Assembly: GCF_000422705.1 (NCBI RefSeq)
Contig: NZ_KE383907.1
Span: 247,327 to 311,326, forward strand
From: Flavobacterium soli DSM 19725
GTDB taxonomy: Bacteria > Bacteroidota > Bacteroidia > Flavobacteriales > Flavobacteriaceae
DNA length: 64,000 bases
Direction: 5' to 3'
A program made the translations under genes and the position numbers. A model generated the notes under the pieces. It made no database searches. It was not told where the DNA came from and saw only the letters and a program-made list of their open reading frames with translations. This document shows positions 1 to 8,660 of this stretch, piece after piece (within the stretch, counting starts at the first letter, position 1; every line of letters begins with the position of its first letter).

Positions 1-168
1 ATGAATCTTGCCATCGGAATTGGTCTTGCTTTTACTTTTATTTTTTTCGATAAAATATTCGGAGTAATGGCCGAAAAGTCAAGCATTCCGCCACTTTTAG
101 CCGTTTGGATTCCTAATATAGTGTTTGGAATTTTAGCCATTTATTTATTAAGAAATGCAAGGCGATAA
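1..168 (+). CDS. LptF/LptG-family lipopolysaccharide export permease, C-terminal end only
   Basis: Frame 1 is open from the first base to a TAA at 166-168 and gives 55 residues, so the 5' part lies outside the window. The visible part has one membrane segment, then GVMAEKSSIPPLLAVWIPN, then a final membrane segment ending in LLRNARR. This is the usual tail of the YjgP/YjgQ (LptF/LptG) permeases, which pull lipopolysaccharide out of the inner membrane for the Lpt bridge. The stop overlaps the next gene by 14 bases, suggesting an operon. Whether it is LptF or LptG cannot be decided from the tail; the assignment rests on a short stretch. Confidence 0.7.
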   Translation: MNLAIGIGLAFTFIFFDKIFGVMAEKSSIPPLLAVWIPNIVFGILAIYLLRNARR

Positions 169-1042
169 CAATCTGAAAAGTTACCTCAATCTTCATTTAA
201 TCGTGTTTATATGGGGATTTACCGCCGTTTTGGGCGAACTCATCACCATCCGTGAAGCATCTTTGGTTTGGTATAGAATGCTCTTGGCAACAGTTTTTTT
301 GCTCGTCTATCTCCTCATCACAAAGAAGAAATTATTGTTGCCTCCAAAAGCAATTATCAAGCTCGTTTTCGTAGGTTTTCTAATTGCCATTCATTGGATA
401 TTTTTCTTCAAGGCCATCAATATTTCCAATGTTTCCATCACCTTGGCGATGTTTTCAATGGGAGCTTTTTTTGCCTCGGTTCTCGAACCATTATTCTATA
501 AACGCAAAATGCTCTGGTATGAAGTCTTCTTCGGACTTATCATTATCGCTGGACTTTTCATGATCATGCAAGTCGAAATCAAATACCTCGACGGAATCCT
601 TGCTGCTTTATTTTCAGTATTCGTTGGCGTTCTATTCACGCTTTTCAACGGAAAATTAATCCAGCAACATGACTCCACCATCATCACCTTATATGAGTTT
701 TTCGCAGGCTTCCTCTTCGTTTCGGTTTACCTTCTTTTCGAAGGAAAATTTGATGCAAGTTTCTTCAAAGTCTCCACAAACGATTGGCTTCTAATTTTGC
801 TTTTGTCATCGGTTTGCACGGCTTATGCCTTCACGGCATCCGTAAACGTCATGAAAAGACTTTCGCCTTATACTGTAATGCTAACCACCAATCTCGAACC
901 CGTTTATGGCATCATCTTAGCCTATTTTATCATTGGCGAAGACGAAAAAATGAGCCTTCCGTTCTATATCGGCTCAGCCATAATCCTCTTGACCGTTATC
1001 CTAAACGGCATTATCAAAAACAAATTAAAACCGAAAGCATAA
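155..1042 (+). CDS. EamA/DMT-family transporter, 295 aa
   Basis: The protein is almost entirely hydrophobic, with about ten predicted membrane helices arranged as two repeats (roughly residues 12-140 and 152-288), the layout of EamA drug/metabolite exporters. The second repeat shows the family pattern of a Pro/Glu-containing helix (LEPVYGIILAYFIIGE). These proteins export small metabolites, often amino acids, across the inner membrane; the substrate cannot be told from sequence. Its ATG lies inside the end of the preceding permease gene, so translation is probably coupled. A structured repeat begins 8 bases after its stop. Confidence 0.85.
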   Translation: MQGDNNLKSYLNLHLIVFIWGFTAVLGELITIREASLVWYRMLLATVFLLVYLLITKKKLLLPPKAIIKLVFVGFLIAIHWIFFFKAINISNVSITLAMFSMGAFFASVLEPLFYKRKMLWYEVFFGLIIIAGLFMIMQVEIKYLDGILAALFSVFVGVLFTLFNGKLIQQHDSTIITLYEFFAGFLFVSVYLLFEGKFDASFFKVSTNDWLLILLLSSVCTAYAFTASVNVMKRLSPYTVMLTTNLEPVYGIILAYFIIGEDEKMSLPFYIGSAIILLTVILNGIIKNKLKPKA

Positions 1043-1050
1043 TTTTTTAA

Positions 1051-1208
1051 GGAGCTATTTCCCGCTTTCCATTTCAATCTTGCTCCTGAAAATGTTTTTT
1101 TCCAAGACACAAAAGGTCCCGAAGCGTCGGGACCGTTGGTCGCTCTTTTCTGTCAGGAAAAAATACATTTTCAAGAGCAAGGATTTCCATTACAATCAGG
1201 GCTATTCC
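1051..1208 (+). repeat. Dispersed structured repeat, copy A (long form)
   Basis: It starts GGAGCTATTTCCCGCTTTCC and ends TTTCCATTACAATCAGGGCT. AGC 1053-1055 can pair with GCT 1201-1203, and CCC 1061-1063 with GGG 1199-1201 or neighbours. An inner long hairpin joins about 1080-1103 to 1156-1180. The loop carries an 8-bp hairpin (1115-1134) made from a variant of TCCCGAAGCTTCGGGA. It contains the internal block GGTCGCTCTTTTCTGTC, shared with copy D. It begins 8 bases after the transporter stop codon, in the same orientation. Confidence 0.8.
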
Positions 1209-1326
1209 TCAGCTTTGTCTATACCAATTTTGTGTAATTTTTTATGACTTTCACAATTCGTGATAATTCCTGCAATTCCTGCCGATTTTAATACCAAACA
1301 GAACACGATAAAAACAAAAAAAATCT

Positions 1327-1355
1327 TTCGTTCACGATATTAAATTTTATCTTTG
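1327..1355 (+). promoter_or_regulatory. Likely accA promoter (Bacteroidota type)
   Basis: TATCTTTG at 1348-1355 fits the Bacteroidota -7 consensus TAnnTTTG. A weak -33 element TTCG lies 17 bases upstream at 1327-1330. Transcription would begin near 1360, about 30 bases before the accA ATG. Confidence 0.55.
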
Positions 1356-1389
1356 TAGTCCGAACAAAATTTAAAAACGCACAAACCCT

Positions 1390-2343
1390 ATGGAATACTT
1401 AGATTTTGAGCTTCCTATAAAAGAACTTGAAGACCAATTAGACAAATGTCAAATTATTGGTCAAGAATCAAATGTAGATGTTTCGACAACCTGCAAACAA
1501 ATCGAGAAAAAACTAGAAGAAACCAAACGCAAAATATATAAAAACCTAACCGCTTGGCAACGTGTTCAACTTTCACGTCATCCAAATCGTCCATATACAA
1601 TGGACCACGTTAGAGCTTTATGTGGGTCAACTTTCCTTGAACTTTTTGGCGACAGAAGCTTCAAAGATGACAAGGCCATGATTGGCGGACTTGGGAAAAT
1701 TGGCGGACAATCGTTTATGATTGTAGGTCAGCAAAAAGGCTACAACACCAAGACACGTCAGTTCCGTAATTTCGGAATGGCAAATCCGGAAGGTTATAGA
1801 AAAGCATTACGTTTGATGAAAATGGCCGAAAAATTCAATATTCCTGTTGTAACGTTTATCGATACTCCGGGAGCTTATCCAGGACTTGAAGCTGAAGAAA
1901 GAGGACAAGGTGAGGCTATTGCTAGAAATATTATGGAAATGTGTCGCTTGAAAGTGCCAATCATTTGCGTAATCGTTGGAGAAGGAGCTTCAGGTGGAGC
2001 ATTAGGAATTGGTGTTGGAGACAAAGTTTTGATGATGGAAAACACTTGGTATTCTGTAATTTCACCAGAATCTTGTTCATCAATCCTTTGGAAAAGCTGG
2101 GAATACAAAGAACAAGCTGCCGAAGCCTTGAAACTGACTTCTACCGATATGAAAAAACAGAAATTGGTAGACGATATCATTCCTGAACCCCTTGGTGGAG
2201 CTCATTATGACAGGGAAACAACCTTTAAAACGGTTGAGCAATATATCACCAAAGCTTATAACGAACTGAAAGATTTATCAACAGAGGAATTAGTGTTCCA
2301 AAGAATGGATAAATACAGCAAGATGGGCGAGTTTAAAGAGTAA
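1390..2343 (+). CDS. accA: Acetyl-CoA carboxylase carboxyltransferase subunit alpha, 317 aa
   Basis: AccA pairs with AccD to transfer the carboxyl group from carboxybiotin to acetyl-CoA, giving malonyl-CoA, the first committed step of fatty acid synthesis in the cytoplasm. The family signatures are present: the N-terminal helical region, FIDTPGAYPGLEAEERGQGE near residue 156, and the oxyanion-hole glycines GEGASGGALGIG near residue 197. Length matches the family. It has its own promoter-like element and a terminator right behind it, so it appears to be a single-gene transcript. Confidence 0.97.
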   Translation: MEYLDFELPIKELEDQLDKCQIIGQESNVDVSTTCKQIEKKLEETKRKIYKNLTAWQRVQLSRHPNRPYTMDHVRALCGSTFLELFGDRSFKDDKAMIGGLGKIGGQSFMIVGQQKGYNTKTRQFRNFGMANPEGYRKALRLMKMAEKFNIPVVTFIDTPGAYPGLEAEERGQGEAIARNIMEMCRLKVPIICVIVGEGASGGALGIGVGDKVLMMENTWYSVISPESCSSILWKSWEYKEQAAEALKLTSTDMKKQKLVDDIIPEPLGGAHYDRETTFKTVEQYITKAYNELKDLSTEELVFQRMDKYSKMGEFKE

Positions 2344-2363
2344 ATCTTACAAAATTATCATAA

Positions 2364-2395
2364 TAACGCCTCGTCAACAACGGGGCGTTTTTTTT
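2364..2395 (+). terminator. Intrinsic terminator after accA
   Basis: AACGCCTCG at 2364-2372 pairs with CGGGGCGTT around 2381-2389 across a short loop, followed by a run of eight T. It lies 20 bases after the accA stop. Confidence 0.85.
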
Positions 2396-2485
2396 GACTT
2401 ATCAACATAAAATACACACTTATAAACACTCGGTAGCTAACAAGTCGAGGAAGATTTCTTCTTTATTTTTAGTTACATTCGCAAT

Positions 2486-4033
2486 ATGGAAAATCTCAGA
2501 AATATAAACCCAATCAAAGTAGATAAAACTACCATCATCAATCTAGAAAAAGGAAAACTTCCGCCACAGGCTTTAGATCTTGAGGAAGCGGTTCTTGGTG
2601 CCATGATGATTGATAAAAAAGGTGTTGATGAGGTAATTGATATTCTACAGCCTGACGCGTTTTATAAAGACGCCCACAAGCATATTTTTGAAGCAATCGT
2701 GCAGTTGTTCACAGATACACAGCCTATTGACTTATTAACAGTTTCTTCGCAGCTCAAAAAGAATGCTAAACTCGAATTAGCAGGAGGTGATTTTTATTTG
2801 ATTCAATTGACGCAAAAAATCTCTTCTTCGGCTCATATTGAGTTTCACTCTAGGATTATTTTGCAGAAATTCATCCAAAGAAGTTTGATCAAAATCTCTT
2901 CGGAGATTATCGAGGAATCCTATGATGAAACTACCGACGTTTTTGATTTGCTGGACAAAGCCGAATCAAAATTATACGAAGTAACGCAAGGTAACATCAA
3001 GCGAAGTTCCGAAACGGCTCAAAGTTTGGTCATCCAAGCCAAGAAAAGAATCGAGGAGATTGCAGGAAAAGAAGGTTTAAGCGGAATCGCGACTGGTTTT
3101 GAAAAGCTCGACAAGGTAACTTCAGGATGGCAACCAAGTGATTTGATTATTATCGCAGCAAGGCCCGGTATGGGGAAAACTGCATTTGTACTATCAATGG
3201 CTCGAAATATCGCTATTGATTTTGGTCATCCAGTAGCTTTATTCTCTCTTGAAATGTCCTCTGTTCAGCTGATTACTCGTTTGATTTCGTCTGAAACTGG
3301 TTTATCTTCAGAGAAATTAAGAACTGGAAAACTGGAAAAACACGAATGGGAACAATTGAGCATTAAGGTAAAAAATCTTGAGAAAGCACCTCTCTATATT
3401 GATGATACTCCATCGTTATCCATTTTCGATTTAAGAGCTAAGGCACGTCGTCTTTCCTCTCAATACGGAATCAAGATGATTATTGTCGATTATCTTCAAT
3501 TGATGACAGCCGGTGGAAACGGAAAAGGTGGTGGAAACCGTGAACAGGAAATTTCTACCATTTCCCGAAACTTGAAAGCTTTGGCAAAAGAACTTGGCGT
3601 TCCGGTTATTGCACTTTCGCAATTATCGCGTGCCGTTGAAACCCGTGGATCGAGCAAAAGACCTTTGCTTTCGGATCTTCGTGAATCGGGAGCGATTGAG
3701 CAGGATGCCGATATTGTTTCGTTCATCTACCGTCCAGAATATTACAAAATTGATGAATGGGATGATGACGAACATTCGCCAACCGAGGGTCAAGCCGAAT
3801 TTATCATCGCCAAACACAGAAATGGTAGTTTAGAAAACATCCGTTTGAAATTTATTGGAAGTCTGGGTAAATTTGACAACCTTGAAAACTATGGAGAAGG
3901 TTATGACGACTTGCCATCTAAAATGAATCTCGACGATAATCCTTTCATCACTCCAAAAAATCTTCCGTCTCCAAACGAAGCCTTTGGAAGCAATTTGAAT
4001 AATTTTGACGATGATAGTGACGTTCCTTTTTAA
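2486..4033 (+). CDS. dnaB: Replicative DNA helicase DnaB, 515 aa
   Basis: DnaB is the hexameric helicase that unwinds DNA at the replication fork. The N-terminal primase-interacting domain (about residues 28-130) begins with PPQALDLEEAVLGAMM. The RecA-like domain has Walker A ARPGMGKTAF near residue 226, a Walker B-type IIVDYLQLM near 332, and the arginine-containing SQLSRAVETR. The acidic C-terminal tail is usual. No intein interrupts the gene. It is followed after 10 bases by a TPR protein gene, probably cotranscribed by read-through. Confidence 0.97.
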   Translation: MENLRNINPIKVDKTTIINLEKGKLPPQALDLEEAVLGAMMIDKKGVDEVIDILQPDAFYKDAHKHIFEAIVQLFTDTQPIDLLTVSSQLKKNAKLELAGGDFYLIQLTQKISSSAHIEFHSRIILQKFIQRSLIKISSEIIEESYDETTDVFDLLDKAESKLYEVTQGNIKRSSETAQSLVIQAKKRIEEIAGKEGLSGIATGFEKLDKVTSGWQPSDLIIIAARPGMGKTAFVLSMARNIAIDFGHPVALFSLEMSSVQLITRLISSETGLSSEKLRTGKLEKHEWEQLSIKVKNLEKAPLYIDDTPSLSIFDLRAKARRLSSQYGIKMIIVDYLQLMTAGGNGKGGGNREQEISTISRNLKALAKELGVPVIALSQLSRAVETRGSSKRPLLSDLRESGAIEQDADIVSFIYRPEYYKIDEWDDDEHSPTEGQAEFIIAKHRNGSLENIRLKFIGSLGKFDNLENYGEGYDDLPSKMNLDDNPFITPKNLPSPNEAFGSNLNNFDDDSDVPF

Positions 4034-4043
4034 ATTTCAAAAG

Positions 4044-4952
4044 ATGAAAAAAGTATTGGTTGTCCTTTTTGTTTTATTTTCCTTAAAATCAGTAGCTTGT
4101 TTAAACGGAGAAACAAAGACATTAGCAAATGGCTTGACTTTGTATGAAGATTTTGAGGGAATGATACTTAGAGGTCATGACTTTTTTACTATTGAGTTTG
4201 AAAAAGTATTCAACGAATTGGACAGTCTTTATAACAAGACTAAAAAAATAGAATATTTATCTGATAAAGGTTATTTGCTCGTTATTCAAGGTAAGTATCA
4301 AGACGCATTAAACTTATATTTGGATATTGAGAAGACACACCCCAATAGATATTCCACTGCTTCAAACCTTGGAACAATTTATGAATTGATAGGAGATAAC
4401 CTAAATGCCCTAAAATGGATAAAAAAGTCAGTTGCTATAAGTCCTGATTCTCACAGTGGCTCTGAATGGTTACATATTAAAATTTTAGAAGCAAAGATGA
4501 ATCCCAATATGATTTCAAGTGAGTTTTTTACTAAAACAAGCTTTGGCAATTTTGATATGCCTGTTTCGGATTTAAGTTGGGATAAAACAGAAAAATTAAG
4601 CAAATCTATTTATTATCAGCTCAATGAAAGAATCAGTTTTATAAAATCTGAAGACCCCATAATCGCCCTTCTTCTTTTTGAACTTGGAAATCTTGCCATG
4701 TTAGAATCTGAATTTCTTCAAGCAAATCAAATTTTTAAAATGGCGAAAGATTATGGATATCAGTCTGTATTGCTTGAAAAGCGTATTAGTTTTATAAATG
4801 GATATCTGGCTAATAAAAAAGAAAACCATAAAACGGAAACTATTTACACTACAAAAGTTAATTACGAGAAAACTGCTTTGTTGATAATTTCCATTTTATT
4901 GATTTTAATCGGACTTTACTTTTTGATAAAAAAAAGCAGGGTGGCAAACTAG
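4044..4952 (+). CDS. TPR-containing protein with C-terminal membrane anchor, 302 aa
   Basis: I chose the ATG at 4044, which begins MKKVLVVLFVLFSLKSVAC, a good signal sequence; an earlier in-frame ATG at 4005 lies inside dnaB and would spoil it. The cysteine after SVA could be a lipobox but fits the consensus poorly. Residues about 75-150 hold two TPR-like helical pairs (GKYQDALNLYLDIEKTHP and a following repeat). A hydrophobic segment with a short basic tail closes the protein, so most of it should face the periplasm. Function unknown; TPRs suggest protein binding. It ends 4 bases from the convergent his operon. Confidence 0.7.
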   Translation: MKKVLVVLFVLFSLKSVACLNGETKTLANGLTLYEDFEGMILRGHDFFTIEFEKVFNELDSLYNKTKKIEYLSDKGYLLVIQGKYQDALNLYLDIEKTHPNRYSTASNLGTIYELIGDNLNALKWIKKSVAISPDSHSGSEWLHIKILEAKMNPNMISSEFFTKTSFGNFDMPVSDLSWDKTEKLSKSIYYQLNERISFIKSEDPIIALLLFELGNLAMLESEFLQANQIFKMAKDYGYQSVLLEKRISFINGYLANKKENHKTETIYTTKVNYEKTALLIISILLILIGLYFLIKKSRVAN

Positions 4953-4956
4953 TTTT

Positions 4957-5544
4957 TTATCTCATCCGCTCCTTCAAAATTCCCTCAATCGTTTCCAACT
5001 TTACATTTTTTACCTTGAGCAAAATTAAAAAATGATACAGCAAATCAGCAGCTTCATTTTGAAACAAATCGATATTGTCATCTTTGGCTTCAATCACCAA
5101 CTCAACCGCTTCTTCACCCACTTTTTGGGCTATTTTATTGATTCCTTTTTTATACAATTCATTGGTGTAGGAAGTGGTACTATCGTTTGAAATTCGTTCG
5201 TCAATTACATTTTCCAATTCATATAAAAAGCCTTTAGCCGAACTTTCGTTAAAGCAAGAAACCGAACCTGTGTGGCAAACTGGTCCTTCGGGAATGACTT
5301 TTATCAGTAAAGTATCGTCATCACAATCTTTAGAAAAATTTACAGCATTCAAGAAATTGCCCGAAGTTTCGCCTTTTGTCCAGAGTTCATTTCGGCTTCG
5401 GCTGTAAAAAGTCACTTTCTTTTCGGCTTGTGTTTTGGCGAAAGCTGCTTCATTCATATAACCTAGCATTAATACTTTCAAGCTGTAAAAATCCTGAATA
5501 ATCACAGGGATCAATCCGTTGGTTTTAGTAAAATCTAATTTCAT
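4957..5544 (-). CDS. hisIE: Bifunctional phosphoribosyl-AMP cyclohydrolase / phosphoribosyl-ATP pyrophosphatase, 195 aa
   Basis: It carries out steps 2 and 3 of histidine synthesis. The N-terminal PRA-cyclohydrolase domain (about 1-105) has the metal-binding cluster DCDDDTLLIKV followed by CHTGSVSCF. The C-terminal PRA-pyrophosphatase domain (about 110-195) has KVGEEAVELVIEA and the helical EAADLLYHFLILL. It is the last gene of the his operon, and its ATG overlaps the hisF stop by 4 bases. Confidence 0.97.
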   Translation of the reverse strand: MKLDFTKTNGLIPVIIQDFYSLKVLMLGYMNEAAFAKTQAEKKVTFYSRSRNELWTKGETSGNFLNAVNFSKDCDDDTLLIKVIPEGPVCHTGSVSCFNESSAKGFLYELENVIDERISNDSTTSYTNELYKKGINKIAQKVGEEAVELVIEAKDDNIDLFQNEAADLLYHFLILLKVKNVKLETIEGILKERMR

Positions 5545-6293
5545 CTGATGGCAATATTTTTAGTTTTCAAATAATTTTTTAAAGCTGTAATCTCAATTTC
5601 TCCATAATGGAAAACACTTGCAGCCAAAGCGGCTGTGGCTTTTGTTTGGGTGAAAACCTTTTCAAAGTGTTCCATAGTTCCAGCACCTCCCGAAGCAATA
5701 ATAGGAATATTGACACTTTCGCTAACTTGATTGGTGATGTCAATTGCAAAGCCATTTTTGGTTCCGTCGTTGTTCATGGAGGTCAGCAAAATTTCTCCAG
5801 CTCCTAATTTTTCAGCTTCTTTTGCCCAATCAAGAGCTTTCCAAATGGTAGAAATAGTTCCACCGTTGCTAAAAACCATCCATTCTCCATTTTTATATTT
5901 TGTATCAATTGCCACAACAACTGCCTGACTTCCAAATTCGTTGGCTATTTCTCTAATCAATTCTGGTTTTTTTAATGCCGAAGAATTGATGCTGATTTTA
6001 TCGGCACCCGCTTCAATGATTCTTGCCGCATCTTCCACACTGTTGATTCCTCCACCAACGGTAAACGGAATATTGATTTTACCAGCAATTTTTCCGACCA
6101 AATCCGTTAGTGTTTTTCGGTTTTCCAAAGTCGCTGTGATGTCTAGAAAAACCAATTCGTCGGCACCGTTTTCGGCATAGACCGAAGCCATTTCTACAGG
6201 ATTTCCCGCATCTCGAAGTCCTAAAAAATTGATGCCTTTCACGACGCGACCTTCTTTGATGTCAAAACAAGGTATGATTCTTTTTTTTAGCAT
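5541..6293 (-). CDS. hisF: Imidazole glycerol phosphate synthase, cyclase subunit, 250 aa
   Basis: HisF is the TIM-barrel cyclase that uses ammonia from HisH to form imidazole glycerol phosphate and AICAR. The two catalytic aspartates are visible, D11 in CFDIKEGRVVKG and D130 in VVAIDTKYKNGEW, with the phosphate-binding TVGGGI and ASGGAG loops. It overlaps hisA by 7 bases and hisIE by 4. Confidence 0.98.
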   Translation of the reverse strand: MLKKRIIPCFDIKEGRVVKGINFLGLRDAGNPVEMASVYAENGADELVFLDITATLENRKTLTDLVGKIAGKINIPFTVGGGINSVEDAARIIEAGADKISINSSALKKPELIREIANEFGSQAVVVAIDTKYKNGEWMVFSNGGTISTIWKALDWAKEAEKLGAGEILLTSMNNDGTKNGFAIDITNQVSESVNIPIIASGGAGTMEHFEKVFTQTKATAALAASVFHYGEIEITALKNYLKTKNIAIR

Positions 6294-7000
6294 AGTTCTC
6301 GTAAATCTTTTAGTTTAATTTTTCCTTCGTATAGCGCTTTGCCAATAATTGCACCTTCACATTTCAACAATTTCAATGCAAATAAATCATCTAAACAAGC
6401 AACACCTCCACTAGCGATAAGGTTGATTTTTACTTCTTTTAGAATTGTTTCATATAATGTAAATGAAGGACCTTCAAGCATTCCGTCTTTGGAAATATCG
6501 GTACAAATGACATTTTGAATGTTATTTTCTTGATATTTCTTGATAAAATCAATCACATCTATTTCACTGTTTTCGAGCCAGCCGTTTGTTGCAATTTTTC
6601 GGTTCAAACAATCGGCACCCAAAATGATTTTTTCGGATCCATATTTTAAAATCCAATTCAAAACCAATGCTTCATTTTTTACAGCAATACTTCCTGCTGT
6701 AATTTGATTAGCTCCATTTTCGAAAGCAATTTCAACATCAGGAGTAGTTTTCAAGCCTCCACCAAAATCAATTTTCAGGTTGGTTTTAGAAGCAATTTTA
6801 TATAATACTTTATGGTTCACGATTTGATTGGATTTTGCACCATCCAAATCGACCAAATGTAAATATTGGATGCCCTGATCTTCAAATGCTTTGGCGACTT
6901 CCAATGGATTTTCGTTGTATATTTTTTGTGTGGCATAATCGCCTTTGGTCAGCCTCACACATTTTCCGTTAATTAAGTCTATTGCTGGAATGATTCTCAT
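6287..7000 (-). CDS. hisA: ProFAR isomerase, 237 aa
   Basis: HisA performs the Amadori rearrangement of the aminoimidazole carboxamide ribonucleotide, between HisIE and HisHF. The TIM barrel carries the catalytic pair D8 (IPAIDLINGKCVRL) and D130 (ILGADCLNRK), plus phosphate-binding DFGGGL and ASGGVA. Length is normal. It overlaps both neighbours, so coupled translation is likely. Confidence 0.97.
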   Translation of the reverse strand: MRIIPAIDLINGKCVRLTKGDYATQKIYNENPLEVAKAFEDQGIQYLHLVDLDGAKSNQIVNHKVLYKIASKTNLKIDFGGGLKTTPDVEIAFENGANQITAGSIAVKNEALVLNWILKYGSEKIILGADCLNRKIATNGWLENSEIDVIDFIKKYQENNIQNVICTDISKDGMLEGPSFTLYETILKEVKINLIASGGVACLDDLFALKLLKCEGAIIGKALYEGKIKLKDLRELC

Positions 7001-7575
7001 AATTGTAAAAAGTTTTTAAGGATTTGCTCGCCAATTTTTCCCGATTTTTCGGTATGGAATTGAACTGCATAAAAATTATTATGTTGTAATCCAGCACTAA
7101 ACGGAAGGATATATTCGCATGTCGCAATAGTTTTTTCTGAAAGTTCAGCATAAAAACTGTGAACGAAATAAACATCGTCAATTGTGTCAATTCCTTCAAA
7201 TAAAGAACCATTCAAAAAGGCAAAATTGTTCCAACCAATATGGGGTACTTTATCTTTTGGCGGAAATTTTTTCACCAAAACATCAAAGATTCCCAAGCCT
7301 TGTGTGTCGCCTTCTTCTGTAAATTTGCACATCAATTGTAGTCCGAGACAAATCCCCAAAACAGGTTGTTTCAATGATTTCAGAACTTCATCTAAACCTT
7401 TTTCTTCCAAGTATTTCATGGCCGAACTGGCTTCCCCAACTCCAGGGAAGATCACTTTATCGGCTTTTTGAAGTAGATCTTTATCATCTGTAACCACACA
7501 ATCATAGCCTAATTTCTGAACGGCATTTTCCACGGATTTTGTGTTTCCGGCATTATATTTTAGTATTGCAATCAT
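6997..7575 (-). CDS. hisH: Imidazole glycerol phosphate synthase, glutaminase subunit, 192 aa
   Basis: HisH is the class I glutamine amidotransferase that supplies ammonia to HisF. The catalytic triad is visible: C76 in GICLGLQLM, and H174 and E176 in VQFHTEKSG. The usual FHPEKS reads FHTEKS here, with the catalytic residues kept. The oxyanion-strand motif PGVGEASSAM is present. It overlaps hisB and hisA by 4 bases each. Confidence 0.97.
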   Translation of the reverse strand: MIAILKYNAGNTKSVENAVQKLGYDCVVTDDKDLLQKADKVIFPGVGEASSAMKYLEEKGLDEVLKSLKQPVLGICLGLQLMCKFTEEGDTQGLGIFDVLVKKFPPKDKVPHIGWNNFAFLNGSLFEGIDTIDDVYFVHSFYAELSEKTIATCEYILPFSAGLQHNNFYAVQFHTEKSGKIGEQILKNFLQL

Positions 7576-8660
7576 AAGATTCCTTTTGTACTTGGGATTG
7601 AAAAATTGTTCGTTTTTTGAACCGCCATTTTTATCGCTTTCGCAAAAGCTTTAAAGATCGCTTCAATTTTGTGGTGTTCATTTTCACCTTCGGCTTTGAT
7701 GTTCAAGTTGCATTTTGCTTGGTCTGAAAACGATTTGAAAAAGTGCATGAACATTTCCGTAGGCATTTTTCCAATCATTTCACGTTTGAAATCGGCATCC
7801 CAAACTAGCCAAGGTCTTCCTCCAAAATCGATTGCAACTTGTGCCAAACAATCGTCCATTGGCAACAAAAATCCGTATCTTTCAATTCCTTTTTTGTTTC
7901 CCAAAGCTTTTAAAAAAGTTTCGCCTAAAGCAATTGCAGTATCCTCAATCGTGTGGTGTTCATCAATTTCTAGATCACCTTTAACTTGAATTTCTACATC
8001 TAGATTGCCGTGTTTTGCAATTTGTTCGAGCATGTGATCAAAAAACGGAATTCCAGTGTCGATGGTACTTTTCCCCGAACCATCCAAATTGATTTCAATC
8101 GCAATTTCGGTTTCATTTGTTTTCCGAATCGTTTTCGCTTTTCGAGGATTTTCTTTTAAAAACTGATAAATCTCCGACCATTTTTCGGTTACAAAATCAG
8201 CTTCTGGATTTTTTTTTCCAATGAGTATACATTTTGTTCCGAGGTTTTTTGCGAGTTGGACATCGGTATCACGGTCGCCAATAACATACGAATTTTCCAA
8301 ATCATAATTTCCTTTGAGGTAATGCGTCAACATTCCAGTTTCTGGTTTTCGCGTTGATAAATTTTCTTCAGGGTAACTCTTATCAATCAAGATTTCTGAA
8401 AAAACAATTCCTTCATTGGCGAAAGCCTGAATAATTTTATTTTGTGCAGGCCAAAAAGTAGCTTCTGGAAATGAGGCCGTTCCCAAGCCATCCTGATTGG
8501 TCACCATAACCAAATCGAAATCCATCTCAGTCACAATTTTTGATAAATTCTGGAAAACACCTGGAATGAATTCTAGTTTTTCCAAGCTGTCCAATTGAAA
8601 ATCAACTGGTGGTTCAGCAACCAAAGTTCCGTCGCGGTCGATAAAAAGTATTTTTTTCAT
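7572..8660 (-). CDS. hisB: Bifunctional histidinol-phosphatase / imidazoleglycerol-phosphate dehydratase, 362 aa
   Basis: The N-terminal HAD phosphatase domain begins MKKILFIDRDGTLV with nucleophile D8 and acid D10, and has the HAD motif IGDRDTDVQLAKN. From about residue 165 the IGP dehydratase domain follows, with the metal-binding FFDHMLEQIAKHG and DEHHTIEDTA motifs. The fused form is shared with gamma-proteobacteria and Bacteroidota. It catalyses steps 6 and 8 of the pathway and overlaps hisC and hisH by 4 bases. Confidence 0.97.
   Translation of the reverse strand: MKKILFIDRDGTLVAEPPVDFQLDSLEKLEFIPGVFQNLSKIVTEMDFDLVMVTNQDGLGTASFPEATFWPAQNKIIQAFANEGIVFSEILIDKSYPEENLSTRKPETGMLTHYLKGNYDLENSYVIGDRDTDVQLAKNLGTKCILIGKKNPEADFVTEKWSEIYQFLKENPRKAKTIRKTNETEIAIEINLDGSGKSTIDTGIPFFDHMLEQIAKHGNLDVEIQVKGDLEIDEHHTIEDTAIALGETFLKALGNKKGIERYGFLLPMDDCLAQVAIDFGGRPWLVWDADFKREMIGKMPTEMFMHFFKSFSDQAKCNLNIKAEGENEHHKIEAIFKAFAKAIKMAVQKTNNFSIPSTKGIL

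Larger units (their letters stand above)
1043..1389. other. 347-base gap: repeat A, then accA promoter region
   Basis: No credible gene was seen. Bases 1051-1208 are structured repeat A, described separately. Bases 1209-1320 are AT-rich with no clear feature. A promoter-like TATCTTTG lies at 1348-1355, ahead of accA. Confidence 0.7.

Noticed and set aside
4005..4043. Upstream start for the TPR protein
   Set aside because: It lies within dnaB and adds 13 residues before a clear signal peptide.
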